In this document: positions 1 to 8,908 of the stretch, piece after piece
Layout: every line of letters starts with the position of its first letter
Numbering within the stretch: position 1 is the first letter of the stretch
NCBI GenBank assembly: GCA_963579025.1
Contig: CAUZFZ010000025.1
Span: 1-64,000, forward strand
From: CAUZFZ01 sp963579025
Lineage (GTDB): Bacteria > Planctomycetota > Planctomycetia > Planctomycetales > Planctomycetaceae
Length of the DNA stretch: 64,000 nucleotides
Reading direction: 5' to 3'
Notes under the pieces: generated by a model
The model's input: only the letters and a program-made list of their open reading frames with translations
Told to the model about the DNA's origin: nothing
Database searches by the model: none
Position numbers and translations under genes: made by a program

Positions 1-383
1 GGTCTCCCCGAAACCTCCTGGCAACTTTGAGGCAGTAGGGGAGATCGGATGAGACCTTCGGTCGAAAAGCCGGCGGGGTCGGAGACCCGCGCCGAACTCA
101 GGTAATTGACAGCAGATCAAATGACGCAAACGACAAGTGTACAATGTTCATCACGTTAATGCGTGATTCCAGAAGTAGCCATCCGTAATGTGTGAAAAAC
201 CGGCATCAACCGGGAATTCGTAAGATTGCACATGTGGCTGACGACAGTGGAATCTGGATTTGCGGGGTTTCCGTCGTGTCCGGTTCCGAATCGGGTGGCA
301 GACCCGAGTCCGTTTTGCGGCGGACCGCCTGGATGCGATACGCTGAGCACCAGAGTAACTCGCATCAAATCAGGGCGGCGTGC
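1..383. other. Leading non-coding stretch, no gene recognised
   Basis: No reading frame here resembles a known protein. The three forward frames at the left edge close at stops within about 50 bases, and none of the short C-terminal peptides they could represent is recognisable. A long open frame extends upstream from the BatA gene to about 192, but its first 64 residues look non-coding and lie before the conserved BatA N-terminus. The promoter of the BatA gene probably lies here, but I see no convincing -35/-10 pair. Confidence 0.4.
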
Positions 384-2855
384 ATGTCATTACTGAATCC
401 CGCGATCGTCTATGGGCTGGGCCTGGCCGCGATCCCAGTCATCCTGCACTTCCTGATGCGGGCAAAACCAAAGAAAATCGTGTTCCCCGCACTGCGGATC
501 ATCCGTCGCCGAAAGATGCAGAATGTTCGCCGGATCCGCCTGCGACACATCTGGCTGCTGTTGTTACGTGTGCTGGTTGTGGGCGTGCTTGTGGCCGCCA
601 TCACCCGACCGTCTCTGCCGGCGGCCAGCTACGGTCTGAACACAACCGAGGCATCGACACTTCTGGGGATCGCCGCCGCAGCAGCCGGAGCCTACTTCGC
701 GCTGATGAAGTGGTGGCAAAAGCAGGGTCTCGCGAACCACACGATCAACTCCCGACGCACCAGCCTGCGCGGAGGATTGGGAGTTCTGAGCGTGCTGCTG
801 TTTGCTGTACTGGTTGGGTGGCCGTATCAGAAACGTGTCGGCGCCGAGATCACAGCTCCGCTCGCTGAAGTCTCCACAGACCTGCCAGTTGCGGGGGTCT
901 TTCTGTTCGACACATCGCTGAGCATGGACTACCGCGAAGACAGTCGCACGCGACTGGACGTTGCGAAAGCGATTGCCGTCGAGCACCTGGAGACGTTGCC
1001 GACAGGCAGTCGCCTGGCAGTCGCGGACTCAACAGGTCTGGCGCCGATTCTGTTTCAGGCGGACATGGCCGGAGCACAGGAACGCATCGACAAACTGAAA
1101 GTCGGTCCGCTGGCCTTGCCACTCAACGAGCGGCTGCGATCGGCTCTGGCTCTGCAGGAAGACGATCGCAAACGCACGCTGGACACGCTGGACACCGTGC
1201 CGGCCGACGCGCGGACAGACCGGCTCGTTCGCGAGGTCTACATCTTCACTGACCTGTCCCAGTCCGCCTGGCGAGCCAGCAGCGCAAAGTTCCTGCGAGA
1301 TGAACTGGAGCGGTTGCCGTTCGTCAGCGTGTATCTGATCGACGTGGGAGTCGACACGCCGCGCAACATTTCGCTGACCAATCTGAAGCTGTCACGCGAG
1401 GAGGTCACCGAAGACAGCGATATCGTTGTCGAAGCAGACGTGACGTCGCTGGGATTCGACGACGAGTCGGTCATGGTGGAATTTCATGTGGTCGGCGCAT
1501 CGGGTCAGTCGATCAAACAGGGCGAGTCCTCGATCCCACTCAGCGATGGCGGCGGACAAAAGGTCCGGTTCATGACACGGGCGACCGGTGATCGACTGAC
1601 CCGAGGAGAACTGCGGCTGGTGACCAGCGATCCGCTGGCGGGCGACAATCTGCTGTGGTTCACAATCGGTGTACGCCCGCGGTTGCGGGTACTGATTGTC
1701 GCTCCGGCCCCGGACGATGAAGAGTCGAGCATCCTCGATTCGGACGCCACGGAACTGTACGTCACGCTGGATTCGCTGGGATACGACGTGACATTCGCGC
1801 CGGCGCACAAACTGGAAACGACCGATCTTGATCAGGTGGAAGTCGTCTTTCTGGTCAACGTGCCGGCTCCGTCCGAGAACTCTTTTGCGCGTCTGAAACA
1901 GTTCGTGTCGGACGGAGGCGGACTGACCGCGTTTCTGGGCTCACTGATGGAAGGTCAGACGATCGGCATCGACCCGGTCGCGTGGAACACGGAAACAGCG
2001 AAGTCATTCCTGCCCGGCGAACTGATCGCCGGCCTCCCCCGCGGCGAAGTGCGTGGCCTCGACGTCAAGGACACAACGCATCCGCTCATGCAGCCGTTCT
2101 CCGGACAGGGTGTCTCCGCGCAGGTCGCGCTGATTCCGGTGTGGAGGTTCTGGAAAGTCACTCCAGCCGCGGACGCAAGTGCAATCGCCCGTTTCACGGA
2201 CCCGCAAGCGACGCCGGCTCTGATCGAGCGGGCTCACGGCAACGGCCGGACGATCTTCCTGACGACGGCCGGCAACCTGACCTTCGATCGCCGACGACAG
2301 TGGAGCCGCCTGGCAGCCGAGTGGCCGTTCATAGCACTCGTCGACCGCATGACGCTGTACCTCGGCCATCGAACCGGGGCGCAGCTCAACTTCGCAGCCG
2401 GAGAAGAAGTCCTGTTGCCCCTCGATCGCCAGACGCCCGTCGAGGAGTACCTGCTCCGCAAACCCGGCGGAGTGCAACTCCGTAATCGACTCGCCGTAGA
2501 CGCGACAGGGATCCGCATCACCGAGACAGATGAAGTTGGCAACTACCAGGTCCGCGGTGTCGACTCGGAATTCACCGCCGGATTCGCCATCAACCCGCCG
2601 TCGGAAGAAAGCGCCTTCAGTCGCCTGATCCCCGCCGATCTGGACAACCTGTTTGGCGAAAAACGCTACGGCGTGGCACGCGACATCGAAAGCCTGACCC
2701 GCTCCGTCACAACAGGCCGCCTGGGCATCGAAATCTTCCCACTGATCCTGGGCCTGGTGATCCTGGTGTTCTGCCTGGAACTCATCGTCGCCAATCGATT
2801 CTACGAAGCCGATCAGTCACCCGAGACGGCGTCTCGCAAGGCAGTAACCGTTTAA
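384..2855 (+). CDS. BatA N-terminal and von Willebrand factor A domain membrane protein
   Basis: An 823-residue protein. The start at 384 was chosen because the BatA signature (MSLLNPAIVYGLGLAAIPV, then a basic stretch and a hydrophobic helix) begins exactly there; an AGGG lies about nine bases upstream. Residues 1-20 and about 50-75 look like membrane helices, with further helices near 95-165. A VWA-like region follows, with a MIDAS-type DTSLS motif, and a glutamine-amidotransferase-like or beta-rich region fills the middle. A C-terminal helix (FPLILGLVILVFCLELIV) anchors the end. In planctomycetes such proteins accompany MoxR/DUF58 genes and are thought to act in envelope or chaperone processes. 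No MoxR or DUF58 gene is inside the window; partners may lie to the left. Function is inferred from the family. Confidence 0.85.
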   Translation: MSLLNPAIVYGLGLAAIPVILHFLMRAKPKKIVFPALRIIRRRKMQNVRRIRLRHIWLLLLRVLVVGVLVAAITRPSLPAASYGLNTTEASTLLGIAAAAAGAYFALMKWWQKQGLANHTINSRRTSLRGGLGVLSVLLFAVLVGWPYQKRVGAEITAPLAEVSTDLPVAGVFLFDTSLSMDYREDSRTRLDVAKAIAVEHLETLPTGSRLAVADSTGLAPILFQADMAGAQERIDKLKVGPLALPLNERLRSALALQEDDRKRTLDTLDTVPADARTDRLVREVYIFTDLSQSAWRASSAKFLRDELERLPFVSVYLIDVGVDTPRNISLTNLKLSREEVTEDSDIVVEADVTSLGFDDESVMVEFHVVGASGQSIKQGESSIPLSDGGGQKVRFMTRATGDRLTRGELRLVTSDPLAGDNLLWFTIGVRPRLRVLIVAPAPDDEESSILDSDATELYVTLDSLGYDVTFAPAHKLETTDLDQVEVVFLVNVPAPSENSFARLKQFVSDGGGLTAFLGSLMEGQTIGIDPVAWNTETAKSFLPGELIAGLPRGEVRGLDVKDTTHPLMQPFSGQGVSAQVALIPVWRFWKVTPAADASAIARFTDPQATPALIERAHGNGRTIFLTTAGNLTFDRRRQWSRLAAEWPFIALVDRMTLYLGHRTGAQLNFAAGEEVLLPLDRQTPVEEYLLRKPGGVQLRNRLAVDATGIRITETDEVGNYQVRGVDSEFTAGFAINPPSEESAFSRLIPADLDNLFGEKRYGVARDIESLTRSVTTGRLGIEIFPLILGLVILVFCLELIVANRFYEADQSPETASRKAVTV

Positions 2856-2951
2856 GCCCGCTGAAAAGCGTTCCACAACGGATTTCGGGCAATCTGCGGT
2901 TGTGCAACTCCTTCAGGGCCCCTTCAGGGTTGGTGTGCTCGAATCCGTGTT

Positions 2952-3010
2952 CCTGGGGTGGCGCCGCTGCGCGGCTTGCCCCAGGCTATGTTGTGAAACG
3001 CCCTCGGCGT
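2952..3010. repeat. Palindromic intergenic element (CCTGGGG hairpin)
   Basis: Arms CCTGGGG (2952-2958) and CCCCAGG (2979-2985) enclose an inner GCCGC/GCGGC hairpin, followed by a CTATGTTGTGAAACGCCC tail. From general familiarity with planctomycete genomes I recognise this hairpin-plus-tail as a dispersed intergenic repeat, but copies elsewhere cannot be checked here. It lies between the BatA gene and the convergent glycosyltransferase gene. It may help end transcription, but no T-tract is present. Confidence 0.6.
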
Positions 3011-3079
3011 AAGTCTCCTTCCACAAATCGGCAACTTGTTTCGGACGCGTTCCCAAAGCGGCAGAGCCGCAACCAAAAG

Positions 3080-3140
3080 TAGGATGGGCACTCTTGCCCG
3101 TCCATTGCCGGTGCCGGGACGGGCAGGAGTGCCCATCCTA
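3080..3140. repeat. 24-bp-arm inverted repeat between convergent genes
   Basis: The left arm is 3080-3103 and the right arm is 3117-3140. The 24-base arms are complementary except for one G/T-type mismatch, around a 13-base loop; the core reads GGATGGGCACTC. The element lies in the 326-base gap between the BatA gene and the convergent glycosyltransferase gene. The strong stem suggests a REP/MITE-like element or a bidirectional terminator. Nothing else in the gap (2856-3181) looks coding. Confidence 0.65.
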
Positions 3141-3181
3141 CGATGCGCGCGCACGGCGCGCATGCCTGACGACGGAAGACT

Positions 3182-4312
3182 CTAAGCCACACGTCGAACG
3201 GCAGTCATGCCGGCCAGGCCCTCATACAGCTCGATCGTCTGGTCAAGCATGTCCTCAAGTCGAAATGCATCAAATGGTGGGACGGCGGTGTTTGCCGCCA
3301 GCACTTTCTCGGCACGGGCACTCAGTTCCGTTGAGTCGCCCGATTTCACGAGGCCGTCGGTGAACACTGTTCTGAGGATCTCGCCCACACCACCGTGTGC
3401 GTATCCCAGCACCGGTGTCCCCAGACTCAGAGCTTCCAGCACCGTGCGTCCAAATGACTCCGGCTTTGAAGAAAGCGACAGGACCAGATCAGAGATTGCA
3501 TAGATCTCCTTCATATCGGATCGCAGACCGGTGAATGTGACGTCGTCGTCAAGGCTGAGACTCTTAACGAGCTTGCGAAGTTCTCTTCCGTAACGGGCCT
3601 TGCCGCGGTCTTCTCCACCGACGATCAGGCCGTGTACAGACTGGCCGCGAGATTTCAGATCACGAAGCAACTGCAGGAAATGGTCGTGACCTTTCAACCG
3701 TGTGATGCGGCCTGGAAGCGTCAGCAACCGACGGCCACGCGTCTGAGGAAACTGTTCATGGAATTGCCTCAACCAGTCGGCTGACGGTTCGTAGTCGCGT
3801 GGAAACTCGGCGGGGTCGACGCCGCGATGAATCAACCGAATGCGTTCCTCGGGAACGGCCGGGTAGTTTGCCAGGATGTAGTCACGGATGGTGCTCGAGA
3901 CCGCGATCACGACCTCGCCTCGAGTCATGACTTCGCTGTAGCGGTTGACTGAGTATTGGCCGTGGACAGTGGTGACGAGTCGAGGTCGCTGCTGTTCGGG
4001 CAGCGAATTCCAGGCGAGCCACGTCACCCAGCCGGGGACACGCGAGCGGACATGCACAATGTCGACTCGCTGTTCCTGCATCAGACGTTTCAGCCAGCCA
4101 ACCCAGCGTAGAGTCAGCGGTGATTTGTTTCCGACCGCGACTTCGAAATGCTGACTGCCGGCCTGTTCAAGTGGCCCGACCATGCGACCGCCGCCCGAAA
4201 CGACGAGCGACCGGTGTCCACGACGCACGAGTTCCGCGCCGACTTCGAGCGTCCCGCGCTCAACGCCGCCGGATTCCAGTGAGGGTAGAACCTGTAAGAC
4301 CGTCAGCGGCAT
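3182..4312 (-). CDS. Glycosyltransferase family 4 protein
   Basis: A 376-residue GT-B glycosyltransferase, predicted to move a sugar from a nucleotide donor to a lipid-linked or nascent polysaccharide acceptor at the inner membrane. The start at 4312 (MPLTVLQVLPSLESGGVER) was preferred over an upstream start at 4357, because the N-terminal Rossmann strand and the GGVERG donor loop begin here. The C-terminal half carries the EX7E motif (ESFGRTVLE) followed by GTPVLGYAHGGVGEIL, typical of GT4. It is divergent from the polymerase/flippase operon and shares a 233-base intergenic region with it, so it probably belongs to the same exopolysaccharide locus. Acceptor and sugar are unknown. Confidence 0.9.
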   Translation of the reverse strand: MPLTVLQVLPSLESGGVERGTLEVGAELVRRGHRSLVVSGGGRMVGPLEQAGSQHFEVAVGNKSPLTLRWVGWLKRLMQEQRVDIVHVRSRVPGWVTWLAWNSLPEQQRPRLVTTVHGQYSVNRYSEVMTRGEVVIAVSSTIRDYILANYPAVPEERIRLIHRGVDPAEFPRDYEPSADWLRQFHEQFPQTRGRRLLTLPGRITRLKGHDHFLQLLRDLKSRGQSVHGLIVGGEDRGKARYGRELRKLVKSLSLDDDVTFTGLRSDMKEIYAISDLVLSLSSKPESFGRTVLEALSLGTPVLGYAHGGVGEILRTVFTDGLVKSGDSTELSARAEKVLAANTAVPPFDAFRLEDMLDQTIELYEGLAGMTAVRRVA

Positions 4313-4349
4313 CGTGAATTTCCCGCTCGTAGAAACCGCCGTTCGTAGT

Positions 4350-4437
4350 AACCGCATTTATGCGGTTCGACCTGCTGTACGACAGGGCAATCGCCACGGA
4401 CCCTATGTCCGTCCGTCGAAACCGGTCAACGCCGGTT
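4350..4437. repeat. Three consecutive short hairpins
   Basis: Perfect small inverted repeats occur at 4350-4367 (AACCGCAT/ATGCGGTT), 4396-4412 (ACGGAC/GTCCGT) and 4420-4437 (AACCGG/CCGGTT). They lie in the intergenic region between the divergent glycosyltransferase and O-antigen ligase genes. The regular spacing looks like one composite dispersed repeat rather than a coding region. A regulatory role (leader structure or protein sites) is possible but unsupported. Confidence 0.45.
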
Positions 4438-4545
4438 CATCAACCGCAACCGTTCGCCTTATGCCAGTTATCACACATGTATCGACGTCGTTCTTCCGCC
4501 CGCATCCGGTCGTACCGATCAGAACAGCCTGGCAAGAGCTGACGG

Positions 4546-5982
4546 ATGCCGATTTGGCCGCACCTTCGCTCAGACCGACCTATGTTTGCAGCGTGGACCG
4601 CTTTGCGCCGGCACTGCGCCACGACTACATCAACTCTTCGAGACCGCTTCGATTCAATGGGCAACTCGCCGCTTTCAGGTCTGGCCTTCACGCTGTTCTG
4701 TCTTGTGACAGTCGTGATGATCCTGCGCCCAGGAGAACTGGTCAGCGGGCTCGCGGGTGTGCCGATCTACGAAGTTCTCATCCTGAGTACGTTCGCTCTC
4801 GCCCACCGCGGCGTGCTGGATCACTTCAAGCCTAACGCGTTGAAGCGTCAGCCAGTGGTGTTGTGTCTGGTCGGGACGTTCATCGCGATTCCCGTCTCTC
4901 ACATGACGCATATGTATTTTGGCGGGACGCTGCACGGCACGATCGAATTCACCAAATCAGCCATGCTGTTCGCACTTCTGATCGTCGTCGTCGACCGCTG
5001 GAGCCGCTTTGAAAAGCTGATCACCATCGTCGCATGCATGGCGACAGTCGTCGTGCTGCTGTGCGTGGTCGATTATTACGCGTTCATCGACTTCGAGTTC
5101 ATCAAGCATGCCGTTGAGAACTACGGCGTGTCGCCGACAGGTGAAGACCTCCGCATCGTGCGCATGAGCGGGACAGGAATTTTTGCTGACCCGAACGACA
5201 TCTCACTGCTGATCGTCGCCAGCGGGATCATCTGCGCCTCATTTCTGTTTGACCGCCAACGGAGGCTGTCTCGCCTGGGCTGGATCATTCCGCTGTTGAT
5301 CCTGGGCACCGGGTTGATCTGCACGAAATCACGCGGAGGTATCCTCGCCTCGGGCGCCGCCATCGGCATCATTTTGATGTTTCGTTATGGCAAATGGGCC
5401 GCCATCACAATCGGCTCATTGGGAGTGCTGGCACTACCCGTGCTCCTCGGTCGACAGGCCAACATCGACATCTCCGACGGTACCGGACACGACCGCATCA
5501 TGCTGTGGCGCGATGGGCTTTCTGCACTGCGATCGAAGGACATCCTGTTTGGAACCGGCGAAGGCTCCTATCCGGATATTGCAGGCCTGGTAGCGCACAA
5601 CTCCTTCGTTCACGCCTATGTCGAACTCGGACTGATCGGCGGGACCTTCTTCTTCGGCATGTTCTTCTTCTGCGTCGTTGGCCTGTTCCGGCTGAATTCG
5701 CCGGAGTGGCGCATCGACGACGAAAGGCAGGCTCGTTTTCTTCCGTACATGGCCGCCATCGGAGCCGGCTGGACGGTCGGCCTGCTCACACTGTCACGTT
5801 GCTACACAGTCTCGACGCTGTTGATCCTGGCGCTCGGCGCCGCGTACCTGAATCTGGCGGGATGGAACCTGCGACCACGACGGCTCGTCGTGCAATGGGA
5901 CTGGAAGCACATCGTGCAAATGGGCGCAGCGAGTATCGGCCTGTTCCTGGCATTGAACATGTTTGTGAGGGTTGTCGCGTGA
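4546..5982 (+). CDS. O-antigen ligase/polymerase-like membrane protein (Wzy-type)
   Basis: Up to 478 residues with about ten to twelve hydrophobic helices and a large periplasmic loop, the plan of the O-antigen ligase/polymerase (Wzy_C) superfamily. The DPNDISLL and CTKSRGG segments in the middle match the conserved region that precedes the catalytic loop. The start is uncertain: ATGs at 4546, 4582 and 4657 are all in frame and none has a good Shine-Dalgarno site. The hydrophobic part begins just after the 4657 ATG, so the true protein may be 441 residues. Its stop overlaps the flippase start (GTGA), showing translational coupling. It probably polymerises or ligates glycan repeat units at the periplasmic face. 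Confidence 0.85.
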   Translation: MPIWPHLRSDRPMFAAWTALRRHCATTTSTLRDRFDSMGNSPLSGLAFTLFCLVTVVMILRPGELVSGLAGVPIYEVLILSTFALAHRGVLDHFKPNALKRQPVVLCLVGTFIAIPVSHMTHMYFGGTLHGTIEFTKSAMLFALLIVVVDRWSRFEKLITIVACMATVVVLLCVVDYYAFIDFEFIKHAVENYGVSPTGEDLRIVRMSGTGIFADPNDISLLIVASGIICASFLFDRQRRLSRLGWIIPLLILGTGLICTKSRGGILASGAAIGIILMFRYGKWAAITIGSLGVLALPVLLGRQANIDISDGTGHDRIMLWRDGLSALRSKDILFGTGEGSYPDIAGLVAHNSFVHAYVELGLIGGTFFFGMFFFCVVGLFRLNSPEWRIDDERQARFLPYMAAIGAGWTVGLLTLSRCYTVSTLLILALGAAYLNLAGWNLRPRRLVVQWDWKHIVQMGAASIGLFLALNMFVRVVA

Positions 5983-7478
5983 AACACAAGCTCAAGATCA
6001 ACCTGCTCTCAAGCTGGGGCGACCATGCGATCGGCCTGATGATCGGCCTGTTCCTGATGCCGTTTGTGCTGAACACCGTCGGTGACGGACAGTACGGACT
6101 GTGGCTGTTTATCTGCTCGATCGCTGGCTACTCCGGTCTGCTCAATATGGGTTTCGGAGAAACGATCAGCCGCTTTGTCGCGCATCACCACGCCAAAGAC
6201 GACATGAACCGCATTAACCAGGTCGTGAACGTCATTGGAGCGGTGTATCTGGTGATCTGCACGCTGGTCGTTGCGGCGGCCGGACTGATCGCCTGGCTGG
6301 CTCCGTACATCTATGACTGGGGCAGCACGCCCATTCACGAGCTGAGATGGGTGTTCCTGCTGTTGGGACTCAACGTCGCCGTCGGGATCGTTGGTAACAT
6401 CTTCGGTGGCGTGCTTGTCGGACTGCAGCGAATGGACCTTGAACGAGGCTTTCGTTCGGTCTCCGGCATCTTTCGGTTGCTGATGACGCTCGCCTTTCTG
6501 CGACAGGAACAGGCACTGCTCACACTGGCATGGATCTTTCTCGCGACGACGTTGATCGAGAACTGCGGGCACATGTATCTGATGTTCCGCCAGCTTCCCG
6601 GTCTCCGCTTCAGTCCGAAGTTCTGGAACTTCGCCACTCTTAAGGAATGTTCGAGCTTCAGCGTGTTTGCACTGCTGGATGGCCTGGCGGGAAAGATGAT
6701 CGACGCGACTGACACGATCGTCATCGGTGTCGTCTTCGGATCGCGATACATCGTGCCGTATTACGTGGCGCATCGCCTGACAGCGTTCATCGTACAACCG
6801 CTGCAGATCATCGGGCTGGTCGCCATGCCGCGCGGAGCTGAACTGGAAGCGGGCGCCCGCGACGACCGTCTGCGTGTGTTGGTTCGAAAGGGCCTGGGCC
6901 TGTCGTTCCTGATGATGGGCGGATTCTTCATTGGAGCATGGTTCTTCGGCGGCCACGTGTTGGACGCCTGGATCGGACACGGCTATGCCGAAAGTCACAC
7001 GCTGCTGCTGGTCCTGCTGGCCGCCCAGGTGATCGCTACTCCCATGCACGTTCTGCGCGGAGTGCTGTTCGGCATGGGTCATGTGAAAGTGCCGTCGATC
7101 CTGTACATCATCGAAGCCTTCGCCAATCTCGGACTGACGCTACTTCTTGTAAAACCCTTCGGCCTGCTCGGTGTCGCGCTGGGGACAGCGATCCCAATCA
7201 TCCTCGTCGAACTGACAGTCATGATGCCGTACGCCCTTTCGAAGCTCGGCTATCGCATGCCGGAGTTCGTACGCACGGTGCTCACACCGCAGGTGCTGCC
7301 ACTGGTCGCGCTGTGGGGCTACTCGATGTTCGTCTCCACGACCTGGCCGCTCGGTCCGGGCTGGATTCCTGTACTACTTGTCTCGGCTGGTGGAGGCATC
7401 GTGCTTGGAAGCACGTGGCTCGCAGTCCATGCATTCAATCGGTCGAGTACCCAAAGAGCAGTGCTGGGTGGAACGTAG
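5979..7478 (+). CDS. Polysaccharide flippase, Wzx-like (MOP superfamily)
   Basis: A 499-residue protein with about twelve to fourteen hydrophobic helices resembling oligosaccharide flippases, including the N-terminal GDGQYGLWLF region and a central GLQRMDLERGFRSVSGIFRL loop. The GTG start at 5979 overlaps the preceding stop (GTGA). The long open frame upstream to 5394 is only a shadow of the polymerase gene. The predicted role is translocating undecaprenyl-linked repeat units across the inner membrane for the Wzy-like polymerase encoded just before it. Specificity cannot be told from sequence. Confidence 0.9.
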   Translation: MKHKLKINLLSSWGDHAIGLMIGLFLMPFVLNTVGDGQYGLWLFICSIAGYSGLLNMGFGETISRFVAHHHAKDDMNRINQVVNVIGAVYLVICTLVVAAAGLIAWLAPYIYDWGSTPIHELRWVFLLLGLNVAVGIVGNIFGGVLVGLQRMDLERGFRSVSGIFRLLMTLAFLRQEQALLTLAWIFLATTLIENCGHMYLMFRQLPGLRFSPKFWNFATLKECSSFSVFALLDGLAGKMIDATDTIVIGVVFGSRYIVPYYVAHRLTAFIVQPLQIIGLVAMPRGAELEAGARDDRLRVLVRKGLGLSFLMMGGFFIGAWFFGGHVLDAWIGHGYAESHTLLLVLLAAQVIATPMHVLRGVLFGMGHVKVPSILYIIEAFANLGLTLLLVKPFGLLGVALGTAIPIILVELTVMMPYALSKLGYRMPEFVRTVLTPQVLPLVALWGYSMFVSTTWPLGPGWIPVLLVSAGGGIVLGSTWLAVHAFNRSSTQRAVLGGT

Positions 7479-7580
7479 TTAATTGAAAAGTCCCGGTTTC
7501 TACCCGGTCGTACGGCTTCAGGTGAATTACCCGCGTTTTTAGATTCTGAGTGATCGATTCTCTGGTCCACGATAGTAGCC

Positions 7581-8729
7581 ATGACACAAACACTCACAGC
7601 TCCAACTCTACCACGAATCTCCACGGACCCAATCCGCGTTTCGATGGAGATCCACTCATCGCATGAGCGTGACTTCACCCTGGCTCGTTGGCGCGAGCTG
7701 GAACAGCGATTTCCGGACCAAGGTCTGATGTGTTCGGCGGACTGGACGGAAATCTGGTTGCAGACCTACGGCAGTGATGTCCCCCATCGCTTCGTCCTCG
7801 CCTGGGACTGCGACGCAGACGAACTCTGTGGCGTCTGCCTGATCACAGAAGGTGTCCGTCAGACGGACGGCCCCATGTCGCTGCGCACACTGCATGTCGG
7901 CACGGCCGGTGAGCCTGAACAGGACAGCGTCTGTGTGGAATACAACCGACTGCTGGTCGACCCTGACTGCGAGCACGCTTTCAAGCAGCGTCTCGCCGAG
8001 TATCTCAGTCGTCAGCCCAACATTGATCAATGGAATCTGGACGGCTTCGAAGAATCGGATCTGTCGGGATTTCGGTCAGTCACCAATCTGGAAGTCCGGC
8101 ACGAAGCCAGTCACTGGTTTGATCTGACGAAGGTCCGCGCGGACGGCAAAGAAGTGCTGTCCGGACTCCGCAGGAAAACGCGCCGACGCGTGAGACGTGC
8201 GTTGGAATCGTACGATGGCCTGAGGGTTGAATGGGCCGACTCGCTGGTACACGCCCGCGACGTCTTCGACGAATTGATCCGGCTGCACCAGCAACGCTGG
8301 CATTCGCTCGGTAAGCCGGGTTCTTATGCCAGCTCACGCTTCCGCAAGTTTCACGGGGACCTGCTTGACCGACTGACTCCAGACGGCCGCATGGTCCTGG
8401 TCCGCGTCAGTTCGAACACCGGCACGGTTGGAGCCGTGCAACTGCTGATCGATCGAGACCGAGTGCTGTTGTACCAGTGTGGCTGGGCGCCCGCGCCGGG
8501 CAAACAAAGTCCTGGTGTCGTCGTTGACTATCTCGCGATGTGTGAGTGTCTGGAACGTGGTTACGACGCCTACGACTTTCTGGCATATGAGACGCAACAC
8601 AAGCGCCACCTGTCCAATATGTGTAACGATTTGGCATGGGCGCGCAAGCGTCATCCACGACTGAAATTCGCCGTGCTCGACAAGGGTCGGCAACTAAAAG
8701 GATGGCTGAGGCCATCGAAAAAGAAGTAA
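7581..8729 (+). CDS. CelD/BcsL-like GNAT acyltransferase (FemAB fold)
   Basis: A 382-residue soluble protein with the Acetyltransf_6 (CelD/BcsL, FemAB-related) architecture: a variable N-terminal half, then a Lys/Arg-rich segment (LRRKTRRRVRRAL, about residues 185-200), and a GNAT beta-strand region ending in YDFLAYETQHKRHLSN. Family members transfer acyl or aminoacyl groups in polysaccharide or lipid assembly. It follows the flippase and precedes a second member at 8909, so the two probably decorate the exported glycan. The acyl donor and acceptor are unknown. It ends one base before an inverted repeat. Confidence 0.8.
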   Translation: MTQTLTAPTLPRISTDPIRVSMEIHSSHERDFTLARWRELEQRFPDQGLMCSADWTEIWLQTYGSDVPHRFVLAWDCDADELCGVCLITEGVRQTDGPMSLRTLHVGTAGEPEQDSVCVEYNRLLVDPDCEHAFKQRLAEYLSRQPNIDQWNLDGFEESDLSGFRSVTNLEVRHEASHWFDLTKVRADGKEVLSGLRRKTRRRVRRALESYDGLRVEWADSLVHARDVFDELIRLHQQRWHSLGKPGSYASSRFRKFHGDLLDRLTPDGRMVLVRVSSNTGTVGAVQLLIDRDRVLLYQCGWAPAPGKQSPGVVVDYLAMCECLERGYDAYDFLAYETQHKRHLSNMCNDLAWARKRHPRLKFAVLDKGRQLKGWLRPSKKK

Positions 8730-8818
8730 GGAACACTAATTCACGCTGACCCCGGCCATGCATTCGCGACAAGATCGACTGAGAGTCATTAGCGAAGATT
8801 AGCGTCAATTAGTGTTCC
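8730..8818. repeat. 89-bp inverted repeat directly after the acyltransferase stop
   Basis: Arms 8730-8749 (GGAACACTAATTCACGCTGA) and 8799-8818 match as reverse complements at 18 of 20 bases, around a 49-base centre. The element starts at the base after the stop codon of the upstream gene. It could attenuate or end transcription between the two acyltransferase genes, or be a small non-autonomous mobile element. No T-tract follows the right arm. Confidence 0.55.
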
Positions 8819-8908
8819 ACCTTGATCGTTTTCGGAATCCCGGAGTGGTGAGAGTCGTGGAATGGATGTCCGTAAGTAAGCGTCATTCCATTGTGAGAGA
8901 CACCTCAT

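Noticed and set aside
384..2855. Upstream start at 192 for the BatA gene
   Set aside because: The 64 extra residues show no similarity to the family; the conserved N-terminus begins at 384.
6009..7082. Minus-strand open frame of 357 codons
   Set aside because: It lies opposite the flippase gene and is Gln/His-rich, a typical shadow of hydrophobic codons.
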